Part shown: positions 1 through 7,079 of the stretch, in pieces
Layout of the letters: each line of letters begins with the position of its first letter
Position numbering within the stretch: the first letter of the stretch is position 1
Assembly (NCBI GenBank): GCA_937951995.1
Contig: CALGAG010000081.1
Location: 1 to 13,793, forward strand
DNA length: 13,793 nt
Source: an uncultured Bacillota bacterium
GTDB lineage: Bacteria > Bacillota > Clostridia > Tissierellales > Tissierellaceae
Direction: 5' to 3'
Program-made: the position numbers and the translations under genes
Notes under the pieces: model-generated
Seen by the model: the letters and a program-made list of their open reading frames with translations, nothing else
Databases searched by the model: none
Told to the model about the DNA's origin: nothing

Positions 1-2024
1 TACTTGTAGTTCTTTTGAACCAGGTCCTTGACCAGCTTGTCATCTGCAACATATGGCAGGGTTATATGGTCAGTTTCCTTGTTGTTCTTGTTGAACTCGA
101 TTATTGTATCCAGTGAGTTGTCATTTCTAGCCCAAGCTCTTCTTGCAACTCCACTGATAACATCCCATGGCATTGCCAGGCTAAGGATGGTGTCAACCCT
201 TTCAGATCCATCCAGAACCATTCCAAAGCCGCCATTGATGGATTTACCGATTCCTACTCCTCCACCGTTGTGAAGGGCGATAAGGCTCATTCCCCTTGCA
301 GCATTTCCTGCGAAGCAATGGGTTGCCATGTCGGCCATGATGTTACTTCCATCCTTGATGTTTGCAGTCTCCCTGAATGGTGAGTCGGTTCCTGATACGT
401 CATGGTGGTCCCTACCAAGCATAATTGGTCCAACCTCTCCATTCCTGACCATTTCGTTGAACTTCAGGGCAATCTGGGTTCTTCCAACCTCATCCTGGTA
501 TAGGATTCTCGCCTGGGTTCCAACCACTAGCTTGTTCTTTTCAGCATCCCTGATCCAGTTGTAGTTGTCTCTGTCCTGTCCCCTTCTGTCAGGATCTATG
601 CAGTCCATTGCAGCCTTGTCAGTCCTTATAAGGTCCTCGTGCTTGCCGCTTAGGCATACCCATCTAAATGGTCCATAGCCGTAATCAAACAGCATTGGCC
701 CCATGATGTCCTCAACGTAGGATGGGAAGATGAATCCATCTGTATCGTCTATTCCGTTTGCTGAAATTTCCATGACACCTGCATCGTAGATTGCCTTCAT
801 AAAGCTGTTTCCATAGTCAAAGAAGTAGGTTCCCTTGTCAACAAGCTTCTGTATCAGGCTGAAGTGGTGCTTAAGGCTCTTGTCAACCTCCTTGATAAAG
901 CTCTTCTTGTCCTCAAGAAGCATCTTTGTTCTTTCCTCAAAGGTCAGTCCCTGTGGACAATAGCCTCCATCATAGGCTGCGTGGCATGATGTCTGGTCTG
1001 AAAGAAGCTCAATGTGTATATCCTTTTCCAGAGCGTATTCGAGAAGGTCTATTATGTTTCCATGATATGCGATGGCAGTTGCCTTCTTCTCCTCCATTGC
1101 CTTGTGGCTAGCATTGAAAAGCTCTCCAAGATCGTCAAAGTACTCGTCTATCCAGCCCTGCTCAAGCCTTGTGTTGATTCTTGAGATGTCGACCTCTGCA
1201 ATTATTCCAACACCTCCGGCTATCTTGGCGGCCTTACCCTGTGCACCGCTCATTCCACCAAGTCCGGAGCTTACAAACATGTGGCCTGCAAGGTCCTTGT
1301 CCTCAGGAATTTCAAGCTTAAGTCTTCCTGCATTAAGGATTGTATTGTAGGTACCATGAACGATCCCCTGTGGTCCGATGTACATCCATCCACCTGCTGT
1401 CATCTGGCCATAGTTTGCAACACCCATTGCCTGAGCCTTGATCCAGTGTTCCTGGTCGTCAAATGCTCCAATCATCAATGCATTTGTGATTATGACCCTT
1501 GGACTGTTTTTGTGTGATTTAAACAGACCCAGTGGATGACCTGACTGAAGTACAAGTGTCTGGTCGTCAGTGAGCTCCTCAAGATATTTCATTGTCAGCC
1601 TGTACTGCATCCAGTTCTGGAATACCTGACCTGTCTCACCATAGGTTACCAGCTCATATGGATAAAGGGCCACATCAAAGGATAGGTTGTTGTCTATCAT
1701 AACCTGGAATGCCTTGCCCTCGATGCACTTACCCTTGTACTCATCAATTGGCTTTCCATAAATTATCTCATTTGGTCTGAAGCGGTAGCCGTAGATCCTG
1801 CCCATTGTAAGAAGCTCCTCCAGAAACTCCGGAGCCAACTCCTCGTGCAGGTCTTCAGGAACATATCTAAGGGCATTCTTAAGGGCCACTTCTGTTTCCT
1901 TCTGGGTCAATGTGAACTCCCTTTTTGGTGCCCTTCTTATGAACTTGCTGAATTCGGGGTATTCTGGAAGATAATTATCCAGCTTGATTTCCATTGCCTC
2001 ACCAATACTTTTGTTATTCCACAT
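1..2024 (-). CDS. hutU: Urocanate hydratase (urocanase), long form; 3' end cut by the window edge
   Basis: Converts urocanate to 4-imidazolone-5-propionate with tightly bound NAD+, the second step of cytosolic histidine degradation. The reading frame is open for 674 codons from ATG 2024 to the left edge without a stop or frameshift. Visible family motifs are the glycine-rich nucleotide-binding part near residues 205-260 (YIGPQGIVHG, then GGMSGAQGKAA) and the active-site cysteine segment GPFRWVCLSG with Cys at about residue 457. Most bacterial urocanases are near 555 residues. This one has the length of the long type (about 670-680) found in some anaerobes and in animals, so only a few C-terminal residues should be missing. 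The start is set by GGAGGA seven bases upstream of ATG. The gene follows hutI after 13 bp, and its ribosome site abuts the hutI stop, so the two are surely co-transcribed. hutH and a formiminoglutamate-processing gene are not in view and may lie to the left. Confidence 0.96.
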   Translation of the reverse strand, partial: MWNNKSIGEAMEIKLDNYLPEYPEFSKFIRRAPKREFTLTQKETEVALKNALRYVPEDLHEELAPEFLEELLTMGRIYGYRFRPNEIIYGKPIDEYKGKCIEGKAFQVMIDNNLSFDVALYPYELVTYGETGQVFQNWMQYRLTMKYLEELTDDQTLVLQSGHPLGLFKSHKNSPRVIITNALMIGAFDDQEHWIKAQAMGVANYGQMTAGGWMYIGPQGIVHGTYNTILNAGRLKLEIPEDKDLAGHMFVSSGLGGMSGAQGKAAKIAGGVGIIAEVDISRINTRLEQGWIDEYFDDLGELFNASHKAMEEKKATAIAYHGNIIDLLEYALEKDIHIELLSDQTSCHAAYDGGYCPQGLTFEERTKMLLEDKKSFIKEVDKSLKHHFSLIQKLVDKGTYFFDYGNSFMKAIYDAGVMEISANGIDDTDGFIFPSYVEDIMGPMLFDYGYGPFRWVCLSGKHEDLIRTDKAAMDCIDPDRRGQDRDNYNWIRDAEKNKLVVGTQARILYQDEVGRTQIALKFNEMVRNGEVGPIMLGRDHHDVSGTDSPFRETANIKDGSNIMADMATHCFAGNAARGMSLIALHNGGGVGIGKSINGGFGMVLDGSERVDTILSLAMPWDVISGVARRAWARNDNSLDTIIEFNKNNKETDHITLPYVADDKLVKDLVQKNYK

Positions 2025-2037
2025 ATTACATCCTCCT

Positions 2038-3294
2038 TTATTTTTCAAATACTACTTTTCCGCCCTTGATGACCTTGTCAGTGTGATTTATACCAAAGTG
2101 GTAAATCATGTAGTCCAGGTTTGGAGCGTCAAATATTGCAATGTCAGCATTCTTACCAATTTCAAGTGATCCGGTGTGGTCTGATATCCCAAGGGCTGCA
2201 GCTGCATTAAGCGTTACCGCTGTTATTACCTCTTCAGGCAGCATCTTAAGGTCATGGGATGCCAGTGTCATCATCAGCTGAAGGTTTTCGCTGGGGCAGC
2301 TTCCTGGATTGTAATCAGTGGAAACCGCAACAGGTACTCCAGCAGCTATCATATCCCTGGCCCTTGCACCATCCTTTTTAAGGTTAAAGCTTGTTCCAGG
2401 TAGCAGGACAGCTATTGTACCAGCCTTTGCCATATCCTCTATTCCCTGGTCGCTGGCCCCAATAAGGTGCTCAGCGGATATGCAGCCTGTTTCCGCTGCC
2501 AGTTCCGCTCCACCAAGTGATACTATCTCGTCTGCATGTATCTTTGGAATCAGTCCATTCTCCTTTGCCGCAAGGATTATCCTTCTTGACTGGTCAACAG
2601 TGAATACTCCCTCTTCGCAGAATACATCACAGAACTTGGTCAGATTGTTGTCTGCTATGTGGGGGATCATTTCATCTACCAGCTTGTCAACAAACTGGTC
2701 TGGATTTTCCTTGTAGTCTGCTGGTACTGCATGTGCCCCCATAAAGGTTGGGAGGATGTCCACAGGATGGTCCTGGTTCAGTCTGTTTGCAACATCAATT
2801 TGCTTTAATTCAGTCTCGAAGCTTCCAATTCCATAGCCTGACTTTGCTTCCACTGTGGTTACCCCAAAGCCCAGCATGGTGTCAAGGCTCTTCCATGCCT
2901 TTTCATACAGCTCCTCTGGTGTCGCCTTTTCTGTGGCCCTTGTAGTTGAGTGGATCCCTCCTCCAGCTGCGAGGATTTCTAGGTATCCCCTGCCTTCCAG
3001 CTTCATGGCAAGCTCATTTTCCCTGCTTCCTCCATGAACCAGGTGGGTGTGGCAGTCAATCAATCCAGGGGTAACGGTCTTTCCAGATCCGTCTATTACC
3101 ACCGTATTATCATCGATTTCAATTCCTTCAGGCAAGCCTCCCTCACCTACAAAAATTATTTTACCGTCCTTCACTGCAACAATGCCATTCTCGATTATTC
3201 CAGCCTTTCCTTGGGCCTCTCCGGTTCTTGGCTTTTCTCCTCCCCTTACTGTTACCAGGGTCTTTATGTTTTTAATGACCAATGATGCCTTCAT
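2038..3294 (-). CDS. hutI: Imidazolonepropionase
   Basis: Hydrolyses 4-imidazolone-5-propionate to N-formimino-L-glutamate, the third step of histidine degradation, in the cytosol. The 418-residue protein is an amidohydrolase-superfamily metalloenzyme of normal length. Visible motifs are the metal-binding HxH in LIDCHTHLVHGG (His82, His84), the substrate-side segment FMGAHAVP (about 185-191), KIHADE (His253, Glu256), EHL (His276) and the late metal aspartate in VSTDYNPGS (Asp327). I chose the ATG at 3294 because GAGAGGAGG lies seven bases upstream and the protein then begins as the family does. A longer in-frame opening up to 3381 would translate through the sigma-54 promoter and has no ribosome site. 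It is the first gene of the unit, with a predicted leader of about 38 nt, and is followed by hutU. Confidence 0.96.
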   Translation of the reverse strand: MKASLVIKNIKTLVTVRGGEKPRTGEAQGKAGIIENGIVAVKDGKIIFVGEGGLPEGIEIDDNTVVIDGSGKTVTPGLIDCHTHLVHGGSRENELAMKLEGRGYLEILAAGGGIHSTTRATEKATPEELYEKAWKSLDTMLGFGVTTVEAKSGYGIGSFETELKQIDVANRLNQDHPVDILPTFMGAHAVPADYKENPDQFVDKLVDEMIPHIADNNLTKFCDVFCEEGVFTVDQSRRIILAAKENGLIPKIHADEIVSLGGAELAAETGCISAEHLIGASDQGIEDMAKAGTIAVLLPGTSFNLKKDGARARDMIAAGVPVAVSTDYNPGSCPSENLQLMMTLASHDLKMLPEEVITAVTLNAAAALGISDHTGSLEIGKNADIAIFDAPNLDYMIYHFGINHTDKVIKGGKVVFEK

Positions 3295-3342
3295 ATAATT
3301 CCTCCTCTCATTTCGCTCAATAAATATCCACCTTAATTCTAT

Positions 3343-3358
3343 TGCAATTTCCGTGCCA
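3343..3358 (-). promoter_or_regulatory. Sigma-54 (-24/-12) promoter of the hutI-hutU operon
   Basis: Read on the minus strand the sequence is TGGCACG, four bases (GAAA), then TTGCA. This agrees with the sigma-54 consensus TGGCACG-N4-TTGCW at every defined position, including the essential GG and GC with the right spacing. The -24 element is at 3352-3358 and the -12 element at 3343-3347. The start of transcription should be near 3332, giving a leader of about 38 nt before hutI. Such promoters cannot open without an AAA+ enhancer-binding protein, and a gene for one lies immediately upstream. I see no good sigma-A promoter in the same gap. Confidence 0.9.
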
Positions 3359-3415
3359 GGTTTTATCATCTCTACAAACACCTAAAACAGTAGATTCTTG
3401 AATATCTCAAATTAG

Positions 3416-3460
3416 AAAACGGCAGATAGTGTTTTATTTTCAAACACCATCTACCGTTTT
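3416..3460 (-). terminator. Terminator after the sigma-54 activator gene
   Basis: The two 19-base arms at 3416-3434 and 3442-3460 are separated by a 7-base loop. In minus-strand RNA all 19 positions pair, 17 as Watson-Crick and two as G:U. In plus-strand RNA the same two positions would be A:C mismatches, so the structure is built for minus-strand transcripts. The right arm ends in UUUU followed by CUAAUUU, a rather weak U tract. It lies 60 bp after the activator stop and before the hut promoter, so it should insulate hut from activator transcription. Confidence 0.75.
3430..3446 (-). promoter_or_regulatory. Candidate activator site 1 of 3 (upstream of hutI)
   Basis: The plus strand reads TGTTTTATTTTCAAACA. 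It differs from each of the other two copies at one position. The ends form a dyad (TGTTT and AAACA). Its centre (3438) is about 106 bp upstream of the predicted hutI start, a usual distance for a sigma-54 enhancer site. This copy lies inside the terminator hairpin of the activator gene. That it is bound by the neighbouring activator is inference. Confidence 0.65.
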
Positions 3461-3473
3461 TCTTGATTTTTAT

Positions 3474-3490
3474 TGTTTTATTTTCAATCA
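3474..3490 (-). promoter_or_regulatory. Candidate activator site 2 of 3 (upstream of hutI)
   Basis: The plus strand reads TGTTTTATTTTCAATCA, one mismatch from site 1 and two from site 3. It is the least symmetric copy. Its centre (3482) is about 150 bp upstream of the predicted hutI start. It lies 44 bp from site 1 and 20 bp from site 3, close to whole numbers of helical turns. Confidence 0.62.
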
Positions 3491-3493
3491 CTT

Positions 3494-3510
3494 TGTTTTA
3501 TTTTAAAACA
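3494..3510 (-). promoter_or_regulatory. Candidate activator site 3 of 3 (perfect dyad, upstream of hutI)
   Basis: The plus strand reads TGTTTTATTTTAAAACA, a perfect inverted repeat with two 7-bp arms (TGTTTTA and TAAAACA) around TTT. Its centre (3502) is about 170 bp upstream of the predicted hutI start and only ten bases past the stop of the activator gene. A perfect dyad fits binding by a dimeric Fis-type helix-turn-helix such as the one at the C-terminus of the neighbouring activator. Confidence 0.65.
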
Positions 3511-3519
3511 TATCTGGAT

Positions 3520-5217
3520 TTAATCCCTATCTATGTCGTATTTTCTCATTCTGTAGATCAGGCTCTGTCTAGTGATTCCAAGGGCTTTGGCAGTCCTGGT
3601 AACATTCCAGAAATTTTTTCCCAGGGCCTGCTTTATGAGCCTCTTTTCCAGTCCGTCCAGACTGTCCTGAAGATTCTCAGTCGAGACCTCCCTTTCCTGA
3701 ATGCCAGAGTCGCTCCACTTCATTGCCTCAAGAATATAATCCGGTGTATTTTCAAGCCTTAGGACCTTCTCTTCCTCTCCACTTCTGACCATGGTGTTTT
3801 CGATAAAGTGTTCCAGTTCCCTTATGTTGCCAGGCCAGGGGTAGGTCTTCATCATGTTCTTCAGGTCCTCTCCAATACTTGAAATGACCTTATCCATCAC
3901 CAGGTTGTACTTCTTGATGTAGTGATGGCTGATATGAAAAATATCCTCATCCCTGTCTCTTAGGGGTGGGATGTACAAGTTATAGCCAGATATTCTGTAG
4001 AAGAGGTCAAGTCTTAGCTTGCCTGTATCAATAAGCTTGTAGGGGTCTGTGTTCATTGCACTTATGACCCTGCACCTGATTGGGTAGCTGTCCTTGCCCC
4101 CAACCCTCCTTGTATTTCTCTCCTGGAGTACCCTAAGAAGCTTTGTCTGCATGTTTATTGGCATTGAATCAATCTCATCAAGAAAAAGTGTCCCTTCACC
4201 TGCCTCCTCAAAAAGTCCCGGTGAATCCACAGCTCCCGTGTAGGCCCCCTTGACAGCACCAAAAAGTATGCTTTCCAGAAGGTTTTCAGGAATTGCAGAG
4301 CAGTTTATCCCAATGAATGGGTGTCCCTTTCTCTTGCTGAAGTTGTGGATGCTCTGGGCAAATACCTCTTTTCCCGTCCCTGTATCACCAACCAGAAGTA
4401 TGCTGTTGTCAAGCCAGGCGATTGCCTGTGCTTCCCGGATGACCTTCTTTATGGCTGGACTTGACCCGATTATGTCCGAAAAGGTGAACCGGGTACCGTT
4501 GAGAAAGGCTCCCTCCCTTTCCTCAAGTCCGTAGGATTCCCTTTTAAGGTCCATTATCTGGGAAAGGAGATTCTGAAGCTTGGTCTCATCCTTGCTGATT
4601 GAAAAGACTCCAATGGTCTTGTCCCCTTCCTTGATTGGGATTGTTGAATAGGACTTGTAGACCGGCTTTCCTTCATTGTATGCATGGGCGGCGTACTTGT
4701 TGATTATGGGCTTGCCTGTCTTGAATACCTCCATATGCTCGGACTTGTCCTTGTCGCTGTAGCCGTAGGCATCCCAGATATACTTGCCAAGCATGTCCTC
4801 TGCCCTTCTTTTCTCCAGGTCCTCCATGGACTTGTTGTAGACCTTTACCCGCCCTTCCTTATCGCTGAGCAGGACTCCATCATACAGGTTCTCTATCACC
4901 TGTAAAAGACTATCTGCCCTTACCCTGGGGTCCTTGTAGTCTCCAATCTCTTGGAAATCGATAAAAGTGTATTCTCCTGCCTTGAAGGTCCGAACCCGGT
5001 AGTCCCTATCCTTTAGAAAGATCTCTATTTCCTTTCCATCGGGAAGATTCCAAAGACCTCCCCTTTCAAGACCCAGGACCTCCTCCATATCCTTTTCTTC
5101 AAGGGAAAAAAGCCCTTCAAGGGAAGAGCTGGTCCACAATATTTTTCCTTCCCTATCGGTGATGGCCGAAAGGGGTGCCAACTTTTCAAATATACTTCCT
5201 AAAACATTAAAGTCCAT
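3520..5217 (-). CDS. Sigma-54-dependent PAS/AAA+/Fis-type transcriptional activator, probably of hut
   Basis: An enhancer-binding protein that uses ATP to open sigma-54 promoters. The 565 residues are arranged as: an N-terminal PAS-like sensor (about 5-95), a second, clearer PAS domain (about 103-212), a linker, the AAA+ domain (about 246-480) and a C-terminal Fis-type helix-turn-helix (about 520-562). Visible in the AAA+ part are Walker A GDTGTGKE (about 277-284), the sigma-54 contact loop as GAYTGA (about 324-329, normally GAFTGA), Walker B TLFLDEID (about 343-350), an arginine-finger region RLDLFYRIS and PWPGNIRELEH. The architecture is that of RocR-like amino-acid-catabolism activators. 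I prefer ATG 5217 (GGAGG six bases upstream) over the TTG just before it. It follows the FAA-family gene by 18 bp and sits head-to-tail with the sigma-54-controlled hut operon, which it most likely activates. The effector sensed by the PAS domains is unknown. Confidence 0.93.
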   Translation of the reverse strand: MDFNVLGSIFEKLAPLSAITDREGKILWTSSSLEGLFSLEEKDMEEVLGLERGGLWNLPDGKEIEIFLKDRDYRVRTFKAGEYTFIDFQEIGDYKDPRVRADSLLQVIENLYDGVLLSDKEGRVKVYNKSMEDLEKRRAEDMLGKYIWDAYGYSDKDKSEHMEVFKTGKPIINKYAAHAYNEGKPVYKSYSTIPIKEGDKTIGVFSISKDETKLQNLLSQIMDLKRESYGLEEREGAFLNGTRFTFSDIIGSSPAIKKVIREAQAIAWLDNSILLVGDTGTGKEVFAQSIHNFSKRKGHPFIGINCSAIPENLLESILFGAVKGAYTGAVDSPGLFEEAGEGTLFLDEIDSMPINMQTKLLRVLQERNTRRVGGKDSYPIRCRVISAMNTDPYKLIDTGKLRLDLFYRISGYNLYIPPLRDRDEDIFHISHHYIKKYNLVMDKVISSIGEDLKNMMKTYPWPGNIRELEHFIENTMVRSGEEEKVLRLENTPDYILEAMKWSDSGIQEREVSTENLQDSLDGLEKRLIKQALGKNFWNVTRTAKALGITRQSLIYRMRKYDIDRD

Positions 5218-5235
5218 CAAAAACCTCCGATAAGC

Positions 5236-6126
5236 TTACACTATTTTATTGGTCAAGACTCCAATCTGGGGGATCTCACACTGGATTTCATCGCCCCTCT
5301 TCATGAATCTTGGGGGTTTAAGGCCCATTCCAACTCCCGCCGGTGTTCCTGTGGCGATTATATCTCCAGGCTCCAGGGTAATCCCCTTTGAGAAATCCGA
5401 AATCAGTGTTGCTATGTCATTTATCAGCATTTTTGTATTGGAGCTTTGTCTAACCTCTCCATTGACCCTGGAAATCACATCAACCTCCATTGGGAATGGA
5501 AGCTGGGATTTGTGGAGTATGACCGGCCCCATAACTGAATAGCCATCAAGGCTTTTCCCCTTGTACCACTGAATATGTTCCCTTTGAAGCCTTCTTGATG
5601 ACAGGTCATTGAATATAGAATAGCCGAAGATGTAATCCTCAACCCTATCCTCCGGTATGTCCCTGCCCATCTTTCCAATGACAACAGCCAACTCAACCTC
5701 GTAGTCAAACTCCCCGTCAAGGTCAAATTCTCCCTTGATATCCTCATCCGGTCCCATTATCCTTGTGGTCCTTTTTGAAAAATACACAGGCTTGGTCACC
5801 TTGTCAAGATTTCCATCCTTTATTGCAGATTGGGATTCCTTCAGGTGGTCGGCATAGTTGACGCCAACACAGATGATGTCATGTACCGGCCTGGTGATTG
5901 GTGACAAAATTGAGACTTCCTCAAGGGAAAGAGCTTTGATGGACTCCTCCTTCAGGGTTTTCTCAACCTTCCTTATATGGTCCTCGTCAGCCTTCTCAAT
6001 AAAGTCGACCATGGAAGGAAATCTACCTACTCCAAAAATCCTATCAAGGCTGTATACGGACCTTTCATCCCTTGAAAGCACCCCTGGATGCTCCTTGTTC
6101 CTATTCAAGTATGTAACAAATTTCAT
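5236..6126 (-). CDS. Fumarylacetoacetate hydrolase (FAH) family protein
   Basis: A 296-residue enzyme of the FAH/2-hydroxyhepta-2,4-diene-1,7-dioate isomerase superfamily, which cleaves or hydrates C-C bonds of keto/enol acids using a divalent metal. Seen are NYADHLKES (His94, Glu97), the metal ligands in DYEVELAVVIGK (Glu143, Glu145), IFNDLSSR (Asp174), the conserved lysine near 191 (YKGKSLDGY) and GDIIATGTPAGVG near 255-265, so the active site looks intact. The N-terminal 80 residues are the usual small cap domain. ATG 6126 has GGAGG seven bases upstream; the preceding in-frame TTG is less well placed. It has its own promoter and is followed by the sigma-54 activator after 18 bp, so the pair is one operon. 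The substrate cannot be told from sequence: acylpyruvates, oxaloacetate and ureidoglycolate are all known within the superfamily. A link to histidine breakdown is only suggested by position. Confidence 0.88.
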   Translation of the reverse strand: MKFVTYLNRNKEHPGVLSRDERSVYSLDRIFGVGRFPSMVDFIEKADEDHIRKVEKTLKEESIKALSLEEVSILSPITRPVHDIICVGVNYADHLKESQSAIKDGNLDKVTKPVYFSKRTTRIMGPDEDIKGEFDLDGEFDYEVELAVVIGKMGRDIPEDRVEDYIFGYSIFNDLSSRRLQREHIQWYKGKSLDGYSVMGPVILHKSQLPFPMEVDVISRVNGEVRQSSNTKMLINDIATLISDFSKGITLEPGDIIATGTPAGVGMGLKPPRFMKRGDEIQCEIPQIGVLTNKIV

Positions 6127-6150
6127 CAAAACACCTCCAGAATTTTCTTG

Positions 6151-6179
6151 ATTATATCATAGACCTGATTCATATTGAA
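6151..6179 (-). promoter_or_regulatory. Sigma-A type promoter of the FAH-family/activator operon
   Basis: On the minus strand there is a perfect TATAAT (6151-6156) preceded by TG plus one base, an extended -10 element. At a 17-bp spacing is TTCAAT (6174-6179), a poor -35 with three of six matches, which an extended -10 tolerates. The start would be near 6144, giving a leader of under 20 nt. The -35 region overlaps the U tract of the degV terminator, so the two transcription units are packed without a gap. Confidence 0.65.
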
Positions 6180-6202
6180 AAAGGGCGTAATAAGCTACGC
6201 CC
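6178..6202 (-). terminator. Terminator after degV, overlapping its stop codon
   Basis: In minus-strand RNA GGGCGUA (6196-6202) pairs perfectly with UACGCCC (6183-6189) around a 6-base loop, followed by UUUUU (6178-6182). The stop codon of degV (6195-6197) lies at the end of the left arm and the start of the loop, so the last degV codons double as terminator stem. Confidence 0.88.
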
Positions 6203-7067
6203 CCTGTTTTTCCATAAAGAACATGGACAGTCCACCAAGACCTACATGGGTTCCAACGGCTACCCCCATCTGCATGATGTAAATATCCCCATCAAAGTCA
6301 GTATCCGTTTCTATTTTGTCCCTTAGTGCGTTAGCTATGTGGATGTCAGAGGTATAGCCTATGATGATGAAATTGGTTTTTTCCCTGTCCACCCTTTTTA
6401 AAAACTCATTTACATAATACCTAAGGACCTTGTTCCAGCCCCTTTCCTTAGCTACTATGGCACCCTTGCTCTTTTTCATGGTCATAATGGGCTTGACCCT
6501 TAAAAGCTTGCCAATAAATGCACTGGCATTTGTCAGCCTTCCACTTTTTATGAGGTTGTTAAGGTCGTCAACACAAAGGAAGTGCTTAACCCTCTTCTTG
6601 TTTTTCTCATTGAAGTCCACCAGCTGGTCAAAATCATACCCCTCCATAAGGAGCTGGGCTGTTTTCATAATAAGCCAACCGCTTCCATGGCTCATGGATA
6701 GTGAATCAACAACGTGTATTCTAATCTCTGATCCAGGATTTCTGTCGTAAAAGTATTCCCTTGCAATTTCTGCTGACTGGTAGGATCCACTGGTACCACT
6801 GGACATGCAAATTATGAGGAATTCATCATACCCCTCAGAAATTGCTTCATTGATAATGGACAGATATTCCTCCGGGCTTGGCATTGACGTGCTTGGAAGC
6901 TCCTGCAAGGTAGGCAGCAGCTCGTAGAACCTTTCCGGAGTTATGTCTATCTTGTCCTTGTAGGTCCTGCCTCCTATTTCAATGTTTAGGGGTGCCACGC
7001 CTATGTTGTACTTGTCCAGTATTTCCTGTGACAGGTCACAGGTTGAATCAGCCATGATCTTTATCAA
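6195..7067 (-). CDS. DegV family fatty-acid-binding protein
   Basis: A 290-residue DegV-fold protein. Family members (FakB type) bind a fatty acid and present it to a FakA kinase for phosphorylation; no fakA is visible here, so the partner must be elsewhere. Seen are the N-terminal MIKIMADSTCDLS, the lipid-carboxylate motif STSMPSPEE (about 59-67) and SSGTSGSYQSA (about 89-99), both in the standard places, with full family length. I chose TTG 7067 as the start. It gives the typical family N-terminus and has AAGGAG with an 8-base spacing. The GTG at 7076, nine bases further upstream, would overlap that ribosome site. The ribosome site itself includes the msrAB stop (TAAGGAG), so translation is probably coupled to msrAB. 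Confidence 0.93.
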   Translation of the reverse strand: MIKIMADSTCDLSQEILDKYNIGVAPLNIEIGGRTYKDKIDITPERFYELLPTLQELPSTSMPSPEEYLSIINEAISEGYDEFLIICMSSGTSGSYQSAEIAREYFYDRNPGSEIRIHVVDSLSMSHGSGWLIMKTAQLLMEGYDFDQLVDFNEKNKKRVKHFLCVDDLNNLIKSGRLTNASAFIGKLLRVKPIMTMKKSKGAIVAKERGWNKVLRYYVNEFLKRVDREKTNFIIIGYTSDIHIANALRDKIETDTDFDGDIYIMQMGVAVGTHVGLGGLSMFFMEKQGA

Positions 7068-7079
7068 TTTACCCACTCC

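Noticed and set aside
2318..2716. Plus-strand open frame of 132 codons
   Set aside because: It is antisense to hutI, with no ribosome site or recognisable product.
3295..3381. N-terminal extension of hutI by 29 codons
   Set aside because: It would need translation starting upstream of the predicted sigma-54 start near 3332. The ATG at 3294 has a strong ribosome site and gives the family N-terminus.
3376..3391. Possible fourth copy of the 17-bp site (TGTTTTAGGTGTTTG on the minus strand)
   Set aside because: Only the first seven bases agree with the motif, and the second half does not fit. It is also nearer to the promoter than enhancer sites usually are.
5218..5230. TTG directly before ATG at the starts of both the activator and the FAH-family gene
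   Set aside because: In both cases the ATG has the better Shine-Dalgarno spacing. The similar GGAGG...TTTTGATG context looks like coincidence rather than a regulatory device.
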